Below, piece after piece: positions 17,064-25,550 of a DNA stretch of 64,000 nt. The DNA is from Rhizobium sp. Root1334 (GTDB lineage: Bacteria > Pseudomonadota > Alphaproteobacteria > Rhizobiales > Rhizobiaceae). The notes under the pieces were generated by a model. It was not told where the DNA came from and ran no database searches. It worked only from the letters and a program-made list of their open reading frames with translations. The translations under genes were made by a program, and so were the position numbers. The stretch spans positions 1,687 to 65,686 of the forward strand of contig NZ_LMEY01000023.1 of NCBI RefSeq assembly GCF_001426665.1, read 5' to 3'. Within the stretch, counting starts at the first letter, position 1, and every line of letters begins with the position of its first letter.

Positions 17064-17483
17064 ATGGGTGACAAGCGGCAGCAGCTCAAGCCGAAGCAGA
17101 AGCAGAGCCGGGAGGCAGGAGCGCGCAACGCGCCGGTTTCCGCCAAGACGCAGGAAACACGGCTTGAAGGCCGCAGCTTTCTTTATGTCGGTGGCCGCGA
17201 TTGCCAGGTGGCGCATCTGCGCCAGATCGCCAGTTCCCATGGTGCAGAACTGATCCATCATGATGGCGGCCTGCGCGAGGCGGTGTCCCGCATCGACAAT
17301 ATCCTTCCGTCCGTCGACTGCGTCTTCTGCCCGATCGACTGTATCAGCCATGATGCGTGTCTGCGGGTAAAGACCGGCTGCAAGAAGTGGGGCAAGGCCT
17401 TCGTACCGCTTCGCAACGGCAGCAAGTCGAGCCTGGAACGCGCTTTCCTGGACCTGAAGGCGAGCCGCAGCAACGCCAGTTGA
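17064..17483 (+). CDS. DUF2325 domain protein
   Basis: Protein of 139 residues. After a basic, low-complexity N-terminus (about 1-35), the DUF2325 domain starts at FLYVGGRDCQVAHLRQIA and continues through LIHHDGGLREAVSRID to VDCVFCPIDCISHDACLRVK and KAFVPLRNGSKSSLERAF. Five cysteines cluster in the second half and could bind metal. DUF2325 proteins often sit beside haem or iron genes in alphaproteobacteria. It is the first gene of a three-gene set ending in a haem oxygenase, behind an iron box. Function unknown. Confidence 0.8.
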   Translation: MGDKRQQLKPKQKQSREAGARNAPVSAKTQETRLEGRSFLYVGGRDCQVAHLRQIASSHGAELIHHDGGLREAVSRIDNILPSVDCVFCPIDCISHDACLRVKTGCKKWGKAFVPLRNGSKSSLERAFLDLKASRSNAS

Positions 17484-17543
17484 TTTGCGGTTCAGGTCGA
17501 TATCCGGGCGCATTTTCCTCGCCCGACTCTCTGGAGATTAGAC

Positions 17544-17813
17544 ATGAACAACGAGCGTCCCGATCAGTTCACGATGATCGGACTGCACAAACTGGCCTCG
17601 CAATTCGGCGACGGGTTGGTTCCGGAACTGTACGAGCTTCTGTCACGCCGTGCGCGCATGATTGAAGACAATCCAAACGTCACGGAATTTCCGGCCTGGC
17701 AGGCGCGCCCGCCGGTGCGCTCCGCATTGGGGCTTGCGCCTGAGCCGAGAGATAATATCCTGCCGTTTCCGTCCGGTGCTGCTGCTGCGGTACAGACCAA
17801 GGATCGAGCTTGA
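17544..17813 (+). CDS. Small hypothetical protein between DUF2325 and haem oxygenase
   Basis: Protein of 89 residues with GGAG upstream of the ATG. The N-terminal half is helical (FTMIGLHKLASQFGDGLVPELYELLSRRARMI); the C-terminal half is Pro/Ala-rich. No family recognised. It is 61 bp after the DUF2325 gene and 11 bp before the haem oxygenase gene on the same strand, so it probably belongs to the same iron-controlled transcript. Confidence 0.65.
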   Translation: MNNERPDQFTMIGLHKLASQFGDGLVPELYELLSRRARMIEDNPNVTEFPAWQARPPVRSALGLAPEPRDNILPFPSGAAAAVQTKDRA

Positions 17814-17823
17814 GGATTCTCGC

Positions 17824-18138
17824 ATGTATTTCGCCATGAACCGCTTCCGGATCGCGATCGGCCACGAGACGGCGTTCGAAAACGTGTGGAAGAACCGTGA
17901 TTCCAGCCTTGCGGACAATGCAGGTTTCAAGGAGTTCAAGCTGTTGCGTGGTGATACCGTGGCTGATGAAGGCTATACGTTGTTCATCTCCAGTTCGATC
18001 TGGGAAAGCCGTGAAGCCTTTATTGCCTGGACCAAATCTGAGAATTTCCGGGCAGCCCTTAAAAGTGCCGGCGATAACCGGGCGATGTATCTCGGCCCCC
18101 CGAAGTTTGAAGGTTTCTCGGCCGTCGAGGGCGCTTAA
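17824..18138 (+). CDS. hmuQ: IsdG-like haem oxygenase (HmuQ/HmuD type)
   Basis: Antibiotic-biosynthesis-monooxygenase (ABM) fold protein of 104 residues, the IsdG/HmuQ size. The N-terminus MYFAMNRFRIAIGHETAFE, then FLLRGD-like FKLLRGDTVADEGYTLFIS and SSIWESREAFIAWTKSENFRAA are the family segments, with an N-terminal Asn and a His/Trp in the positions used for haem degradation in IsdG. It would open haem to release iron in the cytoplasm. ATG 17824 is chosen; upstream codons in the open frame overlap the previous gene out of context. Brucella BhuQ and Bradyrhizobium HmuQ are the comparators. Confidence 0.82.
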   Translation: MYFAMNRFRIAIGHETAFENVWKNRDSSLADNAGFKEFKLLRGDTVADEGYTLFISSSIWESREAFIAWTKSENFRAALKSAGDNRAMYLGPPKFEGFSAVEGA

Positions 18139-18220
18139 AGCAGTTCCAGCAAGAGTGCGGGATGAGTTTGCCGGAATGGCTCAAAAACAGAGGTAGAGCG
18201 TTTTGGCACGCACGCGAAGC

Positions 18221-18589
18221 TCAGCTCTCCTTGCGCATGAAGAATGCGCCGGCGGCGACGGAAAGCCAGCCGAGCATCATCAACACGCCGCCCGATGGTG
18301 CCGACATCGGGAACAGTCCTTGACCCAGGAAATGGCGTGCCGTCAGGTCGGCGGCGAACAGGGTCGTCCCTGCTGACAGTAGCAAGGCTGCAATCGGGGC
18401 CGTCCGCATGACGGGCCAGGCGGCATAAAGCGCGATCAGGGCAGGGGCGTGTGCCAGACACATCGCAGAAGCGCCGCCCAGCAGGCGCGGATCGGCGCCA
18501 TGGGATGCGGCAGCGGCGCTGATGACGCCGAACAGCCCCATCAAGCCAGCGATGAAAAGGGTAACCGGCCGCAATTGCCCGTTCTGCAT
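18221..18589 (-). CDS. DUF423 family membrane protein
   Basis: Protein of 122 residues with four hydrophobic helices (TLFIAGLMGLFGVISAAAAS, MCLAHAPALIALYAAW, PIAALLLSAGTTLFAADL, GGVLMMLGWLSVAAGAFF). This matches the DUF423/YgdD family of small inner-membrane proteins of unknown role. The frame opens far upstream, but ATG 18589 gives the normal family length and begins right after the stop of the haemoglobin gene (18592), suggesting co-translation. Confidence 0.8.
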   Translation of the reverse strand: MQNGQLRPVTLFIAGLMGLFGVISAAAASHGADPRLLGGASAMCLAHAPALIALYAAWPVMRTAPIAALLLSAGTTLFAADLTARHFLGQGLFPMSAPSGGVLMMLGWLSVAAGAFFMRKES

Positions 18590-18591
18590 GT

Positions 18592-18990
18592 CTATTCGTC
18601 CTTGTTCTGCATATGGTGGGCGAGCCGTGTCACCGGCTCCAGAATGATCGTCCGTAATTGCGGATGCTGCACTGTCTCTTCCAGAGCCCGGGTAAAACAG
18701 AGTAACCATTCATCGCGTTCCTCGGCACCGATCGCCGCACCGAAATGGCGGCTTCTCAGGCGTGGATGGCCGCGTTTGTCGGTATACAGCGGCGGTCCAC
18801 CGAGCCAGCCGGTCAGGTACTCGTAGAACTTCTCCTCGCTGCCGGAGAGGTCGGCCGGGTGGATCGCACGGCAGCGGGCAGCTTCCGGCAGCGTATCCAT
18901 CAGTTCGTAGAAGCGGTGGGTGAGGGCGCGGACAATTCTGTCGCCGCCGATTGCGTTGTATAGTGTTTCGGTCTGGCCGTCCGTCATCAT
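18592..18990 (-). CDS. Group II truncated haemoglobin
   Basis: Globin of about 132 residues. The N-terminal LYNAIGGDRIVRALTHRFYELM, the HPADL and EKFYEYLTGWLGGPPLY segments, then the GHPRLRSRHF helix with the proximal His, are characteristic of the trHbO (group II) class. Such proteins bind O2, NO or CO and are linked to nitrosative and oxidative stress. ATG at 18990 is chosen; a second ATG is at 18987. It precedes the DUF423 gene and is opposite the TetR regulator gene. Confidence 0.88.
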   Translation of the reverse strand: MMTDGQTETLYNAIGGDRIVRALTHRFYELMDTLPEAARCRAIHPADLSGSEEKFYEYLTGWLGGPPLYTDKRGHPRLRSRHFGAAIGAEERDEWLLCFTRALEETVQHPQLRTIILEPVTRLAHHMQNKDE

Positions 18991-19107
18991 CGTGTCCCTG
19001 ATTGCTGGTGGTTCTAGCGTGCCGCGTTTCGCCGTTCCAACCATTTTTCATGAGGGAGGCGGGGTTGCGTCGATTAACCGCGCCGTTTGCGCGCAACCCG
19101 ATCGAGC

Positions 19108-19136
19108 TTGACAAACCGTCCAGACGGTATGATTAT
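19108..19136 (+). promoter_or_regulatory. tetR promoter with embedded palindromic operator
   Basis: TTGACA (19108-19113), 17 bases, GATTAT (19131-19136). Inside the spacer is a perfect palindrome ACCGTC-CA-GACGGT (19115-19128). A TetR dimer bound there would block polymerase. The transcript should begin at or next to the ATG at 19143, so the tetR mRNA may be leaderless. Confidence 0.7.
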
Positions 19137-19142
19137 TTACTT

Positions 19143-19703
19143 ATGTCTATCGCTCATCATCGCCGCAAGCAACCGGAACTGGTCCGTCAGCAATTGCTGG
19201 AGGTCGCCGCGCGTTTGTCACTTGAGCAGGGGGCTGCAGGCGTGACACTCGACGCCGTTTCGCAGGCCGCAGGCGTGAGCAAGGGCGGGCTGCTGCATCA
19301 TTTCCCCAACAAGATGGCGCTTCTGAACGGCCTCTTCGATGATCTCACCGGCAAAATGGAGCGGGCGATCGAGGAAGAAATGCGCAACGATCCGGTCGCC
19401 CACGGCCGTTTCACCCGCGCCTATCTGTCCGTCGTTTTCGCATTGGGGGAGGATCCGGATGCGCAGGGTTGGCAGGTCCTGACCATCGCGCTCTTGTCGG
19501 AGCCGCAGCTGCGCGAGCGCTGGCGATTGTGGGTGGCTGATCATGCCGATGAATTCGTCGGCACCGATTCGTCACCGGGTTGCCTTTTGGCGCGGTTTGC
19601 CGCCGATGGCCTGTGGCTGGCGGATACTCTCAAGAGCCACGATATCGACCAGCCGTTGCGCCAGGCGATGCGGGCGCAACTCATCGCACTTTCCTTGCAG
19701 TAA
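19143..19703 (+). CDS. TetR family regulator of an SMR efflux gene
   Basis: TetR/AcrR regulator of 186 residues. The DNA-binding domain covers about 8-55 with VTLDAVSQAAGVSKGGLLHHFPNKMALL, the signature helix-turn-helix; the rest is a ligand-binding domain of the TetR_C_37-like type. ATG 19143 is chosen because the HTH follows directly and the promoter ends just before it. The SMR transporter gene begins 20 bp downstream, so the regulator probably represses itself and the pump through the ACCGTC palindrome. The inducer is unknown, possibly cationic compounds. Confidence 0.88.
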   Translation: MSIAHHRRKQPELVRQQLLEVAARLSLEQGAAGVTLDAVSQAAGVSKGGLLHHFPNKMALLNGLFDDLTGKMERAIEEEMRNDPVAHGRFTRAYLSVVFALGEDPDAQGWQVLTIALLSEPQLRERWRLWVADHADEFVGTDSSPGCLLARFAADGLWLADTLKSHDIDQPLRQAMRAQLIALSLQ

Positions 19704-19722
19704 CCGGCTACCGGAGCCTCGA

Positions 19723-20064
19723 ATGAATCCTGTCATGCTTTACGCCGTCCTGGTTGGCGCCATCGTTTTCGAAGTGCTCGGTACCTCAGCCATGCAGGCC
19801 GCTCAGCATTTTAGCAAACTGGTGCCGACGCTGGTCATGGTGGTCTGCTATGCGATCGCCTTCTATCTGCTGTCCTATACGCTGCGTGTCATTCCCGTCG
19901 GCATCGCCTACGCGATCTGGAGTGGTCTCGGCATCGTGTTGATCTCGCTCGTCGGCTATTTCGTCTTCGGGCAGAAGCTTGATCTGGCTGCCATTCTCGG
20001 TCTCGGATTGATCATTGCCGGTGTTGTCGTGCTGAACGTCTTCTCCAAATCTACTTTCCATTAA
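19723..20064 (+). CDS. Small multidrug resistance (SMR) transporter
   Basis: EmrE/QacE-like transporter of 113 residues with four transmembrane helices. The essential membrane Glu is in AIVFEVLGTSAM (residue 16); helix 2-3 holds FYLLSYTLRVIPVGIAYAIW and GLGIVLISLVGYFVFGQKLD, typical of SMR. It would export quaternary ammonium or other cations by proton antiport as a dimer. It is in one operon with the TetR gene. ATG 19723 with GGAG upstream fits the family length; the frame extends back into tetR. Confidence 0.9.
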   Translation: MNPVMLYAVLVGAIVFEVLGTSAMQAAQHFSKLVPTLVMVVCYAIAFYLLSYTLRVIPVGIAYAIWSGLGIVLISLVGYFVFGQKLDLAAILGLGLIIAGVVVLNVFSKSTFH

Positions 20065-20121
20065 ACGCATCGCGTCACCAGATTTTCACTTGCAAAAGTG
20101 CTGGACGGATTCTATCGCTGG

Positions 20122-20143
20122 AAATTGAAAGCGGTTTCAATTT
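20122..20143. promoter_or_regulatory. LacI-type palindromic operator upstream of the thuA-like gene
   Basis: Perfect 9-bp arms AAATTGAAA (20122-20130) and TTTCAATTT (20135-20143) around GCGG. The TTGAAA-N4-TTTCAA core is typical of LacI-family operators (GAAAnCGnTTTC class). It lies 43 bp before the ATG. The regulator encoded downstream at 21987-23005 is the natural candidate but is frameshifted. Confidence 0.68.
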
Positions 20144-20185
20144 TATCGAGCGCTGATGAACGCGGTGCTGAAGGAAGGATTGGTC

Positions 20186-20938
20186 ATGACCATCAAAGCA
20201 GTTGTCTGGGGCGAAAACATCCATGAGCAGACCAACGAGGTTGTCAGGAGCATCTATCCGAACGGCATGCACAACACGATTGCCGCAGCGCTGAATACGG
20301 ACCCGTCGATCGAGGCCACCACGGCGACATTGCAAGAGCCGGAACACGGCCTGAGTGTCGAGCGTCTGGCAAAGACCGATGTTCTGCTCTGGTGGGGACA
20401 TAAGGATCATGGCGCGGTGTCCGACGAGGTCGTCGAGCGCGTTGCCAAGCGGGTCTGGGAAGGCATGGGCCTGATCGTTTTGCATTCCGGCCATTTCTCA
20501 AAACCGTTCAAGCGGCTAATGGGCACGCCTTGCGCGCTGAAATGGCGTGAGGCGGGTGAGCGGGAACGCCTGTGGGTGATCAACCCGCGCCATCCGATCG
20601 CCGAAGGCCTGGACGAGAATTTCGTTCTGGAGAACGAAGAAATGTACGGCGAGCAGTTCTCCGTGCCGGAACCGCTGGAAACGGTGTTCATCTCCTGGTT
20701 TGCCGGTGGAGAAGTGTTCCGCTCCGGTCTCACCTGGCGCCGTGGTGCGGGCAACATCTTCTATTTCCGCCCCGGTCATGAGACCTATCCGACCTATCAT
20801 GACGCCAACGTCCACAATCCGCAGGGTACTTACAGCGCCATCCATGATGCGCCGAACGTTCCCGTCGAAAAGGCGCTGGAGCCGATCGTCGAACGCGGCC
20901 CGCGCCTGCATCAGGCGGGCGAGGAGGGGTACAAGTGA
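20186..20938 (+). CDS. ThuA-domain protein (trehalose utilisation-like)
   Basis: Protein of 250 residues with the ThuA/class I amidotransferase-like fold. VWGENIHEQ at the N-terminus, [29 protein letters not shown] and [18 protein letters not shown] are conserved ThuA segments; the last holds the metal/active-site His. ATG 20186 with AGGAAGG upstream is chosen over an ATG 30 bases earlier. It overlaps the downstream Gfo/Idh gene by one base, as thuA-thuB do in Sinorhizobium, where the pair acts on trehalose and related disaccharides after import. Actual substrate here is not known; it may be a paralogue. Confidence 0.82.
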   Translation: MTIKAVVWGENIHEQTNEVVRSIYPNGMHNTIAAALNTDPSIEATTATLQEPEHGLSVERLAKTDVLLWWGHKDHGAVSDEVVERVAKRVWEGMGLIVLHSGHFSKPFKRLMGTPCALKWREAGERERLWVINPRHPIAEGLDENFVLENEEMYGEQFSVPEPLETVFISWFAGGEVFRSGLTWRRGAGNIFYFRPGHETYPTYHDANVHNPQGTYSAIHDAPNVPVEKALEPIVERGPRLHQAGEEGYK

Positions 20939-21990
20939 TGAAAACCATCCGTCTTCTCGTTCTCGGTACCGGCGGCATGGCCAATACTCATGCGATGAAC
21001 TTCGCCACCATTGATGGCGTCGAACTTGTGGCGGCTGTCGATGTCGATCAGGTTCGGGTCGATGCATTTGCCTTGCGTCACAAGATCGCCAAGACATTCA
21101 CCTCGCTCGATGAAGCGATTGCCTGGGGCGAATTCGATGCGGTCACCAATGTGACGCCAGACAAGATCCATTATCCAACGACGCTCAAGCTTTTGGCTGC
21201 CGGCAAGCATGTGCTCTGCGAAAAGCCATTGGCCGAGGATTATGCCAAGGCTGACGAGATGGCGTCGGCAGCGGAGAAATCCGGTCTGGTGACGATGGTC
21301 AACCTCACCTACCGCAATGTCGCCGAAGTCCAGAAGGCCCGTCAGATGGTTCTCGCCGGCGAGATCGGCAAGGTCCGCCATATCGAGGCGTCCTACCTGC
21401 AGAGCTGGCTGGTTTCCAAGGCGTGGGGCGATTGGGCAACGGAATCGCAGTGGCTCTGGCGGCTGTCGACCAAGCACGGATCGAACGGGGTACTCGGCGA
21501 TGTCGGCATTCATATCCTGGATTTCGCGGGTTATGGTGCGGCAACCGACGTGGAGCACATTTTCGCCCGGTTGAAGACCTTCGACAAGGCGCCTGGCAAC
21601 CGGATCGGCGAATACGATCTCGACGCCAATGACAGTTTTACCATGACGGCAGAGTTCGATAACGGCGCCATGGGCGTGATCCACGCCAGCCGCTGGGCTG
21701 TTGGCCATCTCAATGAACTGCGCCTGCGTATGCACGGCGACAAGGGGGCGATCGAGGTGATCCACACGCCGGATGGTTCGACGCTCAAGGCCTGCCTGGG
21801 TGAGGACATCGAAAAGGGCATCTGGAAAGATATCGATGCCGGAACCGTGCTGACCAATTACCAGCGCTTCATCGATGCGGTGCGCGCCGGAAAGACCGTC
21901 GAGCCGGGCTTCCGCCATGCCGCCGATCTGCAGAAGGTTCTCGATCTAGCCATGGTCACCGAGAAGGAACGCCGCGAACTCGCGGTTTAA
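20938..21990 (+). CDS. Gfo/Idh/MocA oxidoreductase (ThuB-like)
   Basis: NAD(P)-dependent oxidoreductase of 350 residues. N-terminal Rossmann motif VLGTGGMANTHAMNF, the HVLCEKPLAED motif with the catalytic Lys, and a C-terminal GFO_IDH_MocA_C domain with GVLGDVGIHILDFAG carrying the usual Asp and His. In the ThuAB model this type of enzyme oxidises a sugar such as trehalose to its 3-keto form. Start ATG 20938 overlaps the previous stop. Its own stop overlaps the stop of the convergent LacI gene. Confidence 0.87.
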   Translation: MKTIRLLVLGTGGMANTHAMNFATIDGVELVAAVDVDQVRVDAFALRHKIAKTFTSLDEAIAWGEFDAVTNVTPDKIHYPTTLKLLAAGKHVLCEKPLAEDYAKADEMASAAEKSGLVTMVNLTYRNVAEVQKARQMVLAGEIGKVRHIEASYLQSWLVSKAWGDWATESQWLWRLSTKHGSNGVLGDVGIHILDFAGYGAATDVEHIFARLKTFDKAPGNRIGEYDLDANDSFTMTAEFDNGAMGVIHASRWAVGHLNELRLRMHGDKGAIEVIHTPDGSTLKACLGEDIEKGIWKDIDAGTVLTNYQRFIDAVRAGKTVEPGFRHAADLQKVLDLAMVTEKERRELAV

Positions 21991-23005
21991 GTTCTCTTCA
22001 CCGCAGCCGTCGAGTTGCGGATCACCAGTTCCACCGGCCAGACCTCGCGCAGGTTTTCGGCCGGTGTTCCCTGCAGCATTTCCAACACCATTTCGCCGAT
22101 CCGCGCGCCCGCCGCGCGGATCGATGATCGTGTCGTCGACAGCGTCGGCACGAGGTGGTCCGGGCTGATATAGGGAAAGACGTCGTCATGCGCGATCAGC
22201 GAGATGTCCTCGCCGACCGTCAGGCCGGCAATGCGGATCGCCCGCATGGCGCCCAGCGCCGACATCATCGATCCGGCGACGACGGCGGTTGGTCTGTCCT
22301 TGAGTTTCAGGAAGCCCTGCATCAGGGGAAGCCCATCTCGTCGGTGAACTCGCCATGTCCACAGAGGTCCGGATCGATCGTGACGCCACGGGCGCTCAGC
22401 GCCGTCTGATAGCCATCCTGCCGGTGTTCGGCAAAAATCCGGCCGCGATAACCGTTGAGCAGGGCGATGCGGCGATGGCCGAGATCGAGCAGATGGCTGG
22501 TTGACTGGCGCACCGCGCCGAAATTGTCGATGTCCAGCCAGCCGAAATTGCCGTCCGAATTGGTTCGTCCATGTACGATGAACGGCAGACGCAACGAATT
22601 CAGCAGGGCAATGCGCGGGTCGTCGAGAAACGGCGAATGCAGGATAATGGCATCGACGCGCTTGCTGGCGGCAAGGCGGCGATAGGTGGCCAGTTCCGCC
22701 TCGGGCGAATCCACCGTCGAGACGAGGATGTCGATTTCCTCCTGCTGCAACCGCCCGCCGAGCCCGCCCATGAACTCGCTGGTATGTGGCCCGAATTCGC
22801 CGCCGCCCTTGAGCACGATGCCGATGGCACCGACCCGGCCGGTCGCAAGTCCGAGCGCGCTTGTATTCGGCCGGTAGCCATATTCGAGGGCTGCCTTCAG
22901 CACCCGTTCGCGGGTTGCCTGCTTGACTTCCGGGTAGCCGCTCAAGGCGCGGCTGACCGTCGTCTGCGACAGTTCGAGCCGGTTTGCGAACTCCTTGAGG
23001 TTCAT
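21987..23005 (-). pseudogene. LacI family regulator, frameshifted
   Basis: Two adjacent frames form one LacI-type regulator of about 339 residues. Residues 1-224 (from 23005) hold the N-terminal HTH (LKEFANRLELSQTTVSRALS) and most of the sugar-binding domain, ending DEMGF before an early TGA near 22322. The second frame resumes as LMQGFLKLKDRPTAVVAGS down to 21987. The break lies in a run of four C (minus strand, about 22325); five C would restore GFPLMQGFL. Either a real single-base loss or a homopolymer sequencing error. It is convergent with the ThuA/Gfo-Idh operon, whose palindromic operator it presumably recognised. If real, that operon may be constitutive. Confidence 0.82.
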
Positions 23006-23045
23006 GCGGATATCCCTGTTGTCTGCTGCCCCAGTTTAAGACGCA

Positions 23046-24089
23046 TCATGGCTGCGGCAAGGGGGCTACGCCCGGCACGCCCTCGCGAATCCGGTTGGAG
23101 AAGTCGGGCGCGTTGTCTGCCGTCTGCGCGCGCTTGCTGATGGCGCCGCCGCTCTCGAGCTGTTCCAGCGTAAAACCGGGGGTGAAGCCATTTACGCCGA
23201 TGATGTAGGAAGGCAGGTAGCCGGAAAGGATCAGCCGGTAATCCAGCGGCAGTGCGCCGGAAGCGATGTGATTGATCATGGCGAAAACGATCGTCGTGCA
23301 GTTGGCGGTGATCGTGTTGTAATATTGCGGGGTCTCGTTGAGGCCGTTGGCGATATCGACATAGGACAGGAAAAGCGACCGCATTGCCGGCTTTGGAATG
23401 TTGAGGCGGTAGAGATAGACGTCTTCCTTGCGGACATTGGTCCGCACCCTGACGATATCGCGCTCGTCGGCGGCAATGATGCTCATCTCGAACTCTTTGA
23501 AGAATCCGCCGATTTCCGAAAAGCTCTCCGTCCGCTCCTTACGGATTTCCACTGAAAACGTGACGAACTGGCCGTCCTCGAAACCGAAGGACACCAGCGT
23601 ATGGGCAATCGCCGGGCTCGACCAATAGGACAGGAGTAGATCGACGGAGGCCAGCTTGTCGAGGTTGTAGGTGCGGTTTTCCCAGCGCGCCGTGTAGTCC
23701 GTCGATGTCCGCCAGTCGAAATTGCGGACATTGGCAAGCGTGACCTCGGGACCGTTGACGACGCCTGCGACGATATGGGCGACCTCGTCTGCCCAGTCGC
23801 GGCTGTTGCTCGCCGGTATTGCGTTCCACCAAAACAGGAGAGCGGCGATCAGCAGCGGATAGAGCAGGGATGCAAGACGCGGATGCCAGCGCAGATAGGC
23901 GTAGAGTGCGAAAAGCGAAACGGCGGCCCAAACTGCAGCGATGAGTATTCTCACAGGAGCCGGGCCGGGCGCCTGATAGAAGAGCGCCATCGCGCCCCAG
24001 ACTGCAAAGCCGAGAATGGCGAGGGTCGAAATCACCCGGATAACGAAGCTCAAGAGGTGAAAGCGGGGGCGTTGAACAGGTTCGCTCAT
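23046..24089 (-). CDS. DUF4105 (Lnb N-terminal-like) membrane protein
   Basis: Protein of 347 residues with three N-terminal hydrophobic helices (about 12-95: VIRVISTLAILGFAVWGAM, ILIAAVWAAVSLFALYAY, ASLLYPLLIAALLFW) and a large periplasmic DUF4105 domain. Visible domain features are NSRDWADEVAHI, ALLSYW-like VDLLLSYWSS, HTLVSFGF and the NCTTIVF motif with an invariant Cys, which resembles a papain-like active site (Cys, His). DUF4105 is related to the N-terminal domain of lipoprotein N-acyltransferase Lnb. ATG 24089 is chosen; the frame is open further. Function unknown. Confidence 0.78.
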   Translation of the reverse strand: MSEPVQRPRFHLLSFVIRVISTLAILGFAVWGAMALFYQAPGPAPVRILIAAVWAAVSLFALYAYLRWHPRLASLLYPLLIAALLFWWNAIPASNSRDWADEVAHIVAGVVNGPEVTLANVRNFDWRTSTDYTARWENRTYNLDKLASVDLLLSYWSSPAIAHTLVSFGFEDGQFVTFSVEIRKERTESFSEIGGFFKEFEMSIIAADERDIVRVRTNVRKEDVYLYRLNIPKPAMRSLFLSYVDIANGLNETPQYYNTITANCTTIVFAMINHIASGALPLDYRLILSGYLPSYIIGVNGFTPGFTLEQLESGGAISKRAQTADNAPDFSNRIREGVPGVAPLPQP

Positions 24090-24447
24090 TGTGCGCCAAC
24101 TGTCATGGCGGCCTGCATTGCAAGCCCTTTGTGCCATTTCATGTCCATGACAGCCCCCTTCGTTTCCCTATCCTGCAATGCCAGATTTTCCCGCAAACAG
24201 ACATCGTTTTTTTGTTTTTCCGCATTTTCCGGCGATGCAGGCGCGCATGTCGGCCGTTTCTGCGATGGCGACAGCCTCACCGGATGCGGGCAGTTAAGCT
24301 GTTATACCACCATTGTTTTTTGCCTGTTGAATTTTGCAAGAGCCGCATTGTTATTTGTCATATGTTTGAATAGCATCGCGTTCTTGACCAATCGGACAAA
24401 AATTGGCTGACGCCGATAGATCTACTACGCAGGACGGGATTTTTTGA
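24090..24447. other. Intergenic region with possible operator before the dipeptidase operon
   Basis: No gene seen in these 358 bp. It separates two divergent units and so must hold promoters. CCAAT (24388-24392) and ATTGG (24402-24406) form an inverted repeat with a 9-base centre about 40 bp before the dipeptidase ATG, a plausible regulator site. No GGAAC or TGA-N9-TCA element was found. Confidence 0.4.
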
Positions 24448-25503
24448 ATGCAGGCGGTTTTCGACGGTCACAATGATGTGTTGCTGAGACTGTGGAGCAA
24501 TGCCAAGACTGGCGCTGATCCGGTTGTTGAGTTTTCCGAAGGAACGACGGAAGGTCATATCGACGGCCCGCGCGCCCGGAAGGGCGGCCTCATCGGCGGA
24601 TTGTCGGCGATCTATATCCCGTCCGATCACCTCGTCCTGAAGACGCCCGACGAGAACGGTCATTATGCGACGCAGTTATCCGAGCCGCTGGAGCGGCAGC
24701 CCTCTCTCGACATCGCCTTGGAATTTGCCGCCATCGCACTCCGGCTTGATCGGGCCGGTGCTTGGAAGCTTTGCCGTTCGACGGCTGATATCCGCGCCGC
24801 GATGGAAAACGACATCTTTGCCGCCGTACTGCATATGGAAGGCTGCGAGGCGATCGGTGCCGATCTCACCGCGCTTGAAACATTTCATGCTGCCGGGTTG
24901 CGTTCGCTTGGTCCCGTGTGGAGCCGCAACAACATCTTTGGCCATGGCGTGCCGTTCGCCTATCCGATGGGGCCGGACACCGGCCCAGGCCTGACGGACG
25001 CCGGTTTTGATCTGGTGCGCGAGTGCAATCGTCTCGGCATTCTCATCGATCTGGCCCATATCACGGAAAAAGGCTTCTGGGACGTGGCGAAAACCACCGA
25101 CCAGCCGTTGATCGCCAGCCATTCCAATGCCCATTCCCTAACCGCCGTTGCCCGCAACCTGACAGATCGTCAGCTGGATGCGATCCGTGACAGCAAGGGG
25201 CTGGCAGGACTGAACTACGCGACGACCATGCTGCGGCCCGACGGGTTGGAAAATGCCGATACGCCGATCTCCGACATGGTGCGCCATATCGATTACATGG
25301 TCGAGCGCATGGGCATCGATTGCGTGGCACTTGGATCCGATTTTGACGGCGCAACCATTCCGGAAGGCGTAACCGATGCGGCTGGCAACCAGAACCTGAT
25401 TGCTGCTCTCAGAGGCGCCGGATATGGTGACGCCGAACTGACAAAAATATGCCGGGAAAACTGGTTGAGGGTTTTGGCTCAGGCCTGGCACGAAGCCGCC
25501 TGA
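24448..25503 (+). CDS. Membrane dipeptidase, M19 family
   Basis: Zinc-dependent dipeptidase of 351 residues, renal dipeptidase family. The N-terminal FDGHNDVLLRLW gives the first HxD-type metal pair (HND), MEGCEA holds the bridging Glu, IDLAHITEKGFW and ASHSNAHSL the other His ligands, and LGSDFDG the conserved Asp. No signal peptide, so it is cytoplasmic. It hydrolyses dipeptides, including those with D-residues. It heads an operon with a peptide ABC transporter 48 bp downstream, so it presumably cleaves the imported dipeptides. Confidence 0.9.
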   Translation: MQAVFDGHNDVLLRLWSNAKTGADPVVEFSEGTTEGHIDGPRARKGGLIGGLSAIYIPSDHLVLKTPDENGHYATQLSEPLERQPSLDIALEFAAIALRLDRAGAWKLCRSTADIRAAMENDIFAAVLHMEGCEAIGADLTALETFHAAGLRSLGPVWSRNNIFGHGVPFAYPMGPDTGPGLTDAGFDLVRECNRLGILIDLAHITEKGFWDVAKTTDQPLIASHSNAHSLTAVARNLTDRQLDAIRDSKGLAGLNYATTMLRPDGLENADTPISDMVRHIDYMVERMGIDCVALGSDFDGATIPEGVTDAAGNQNLIAALRGAGYGDAELTKICRENWLRVLAQAWHEAA

Positions 25504-25550
25504 ACCAAGAAGAGAAAGCCCAGCACGGGCTCCAAAAAGGGAACAGAAAG

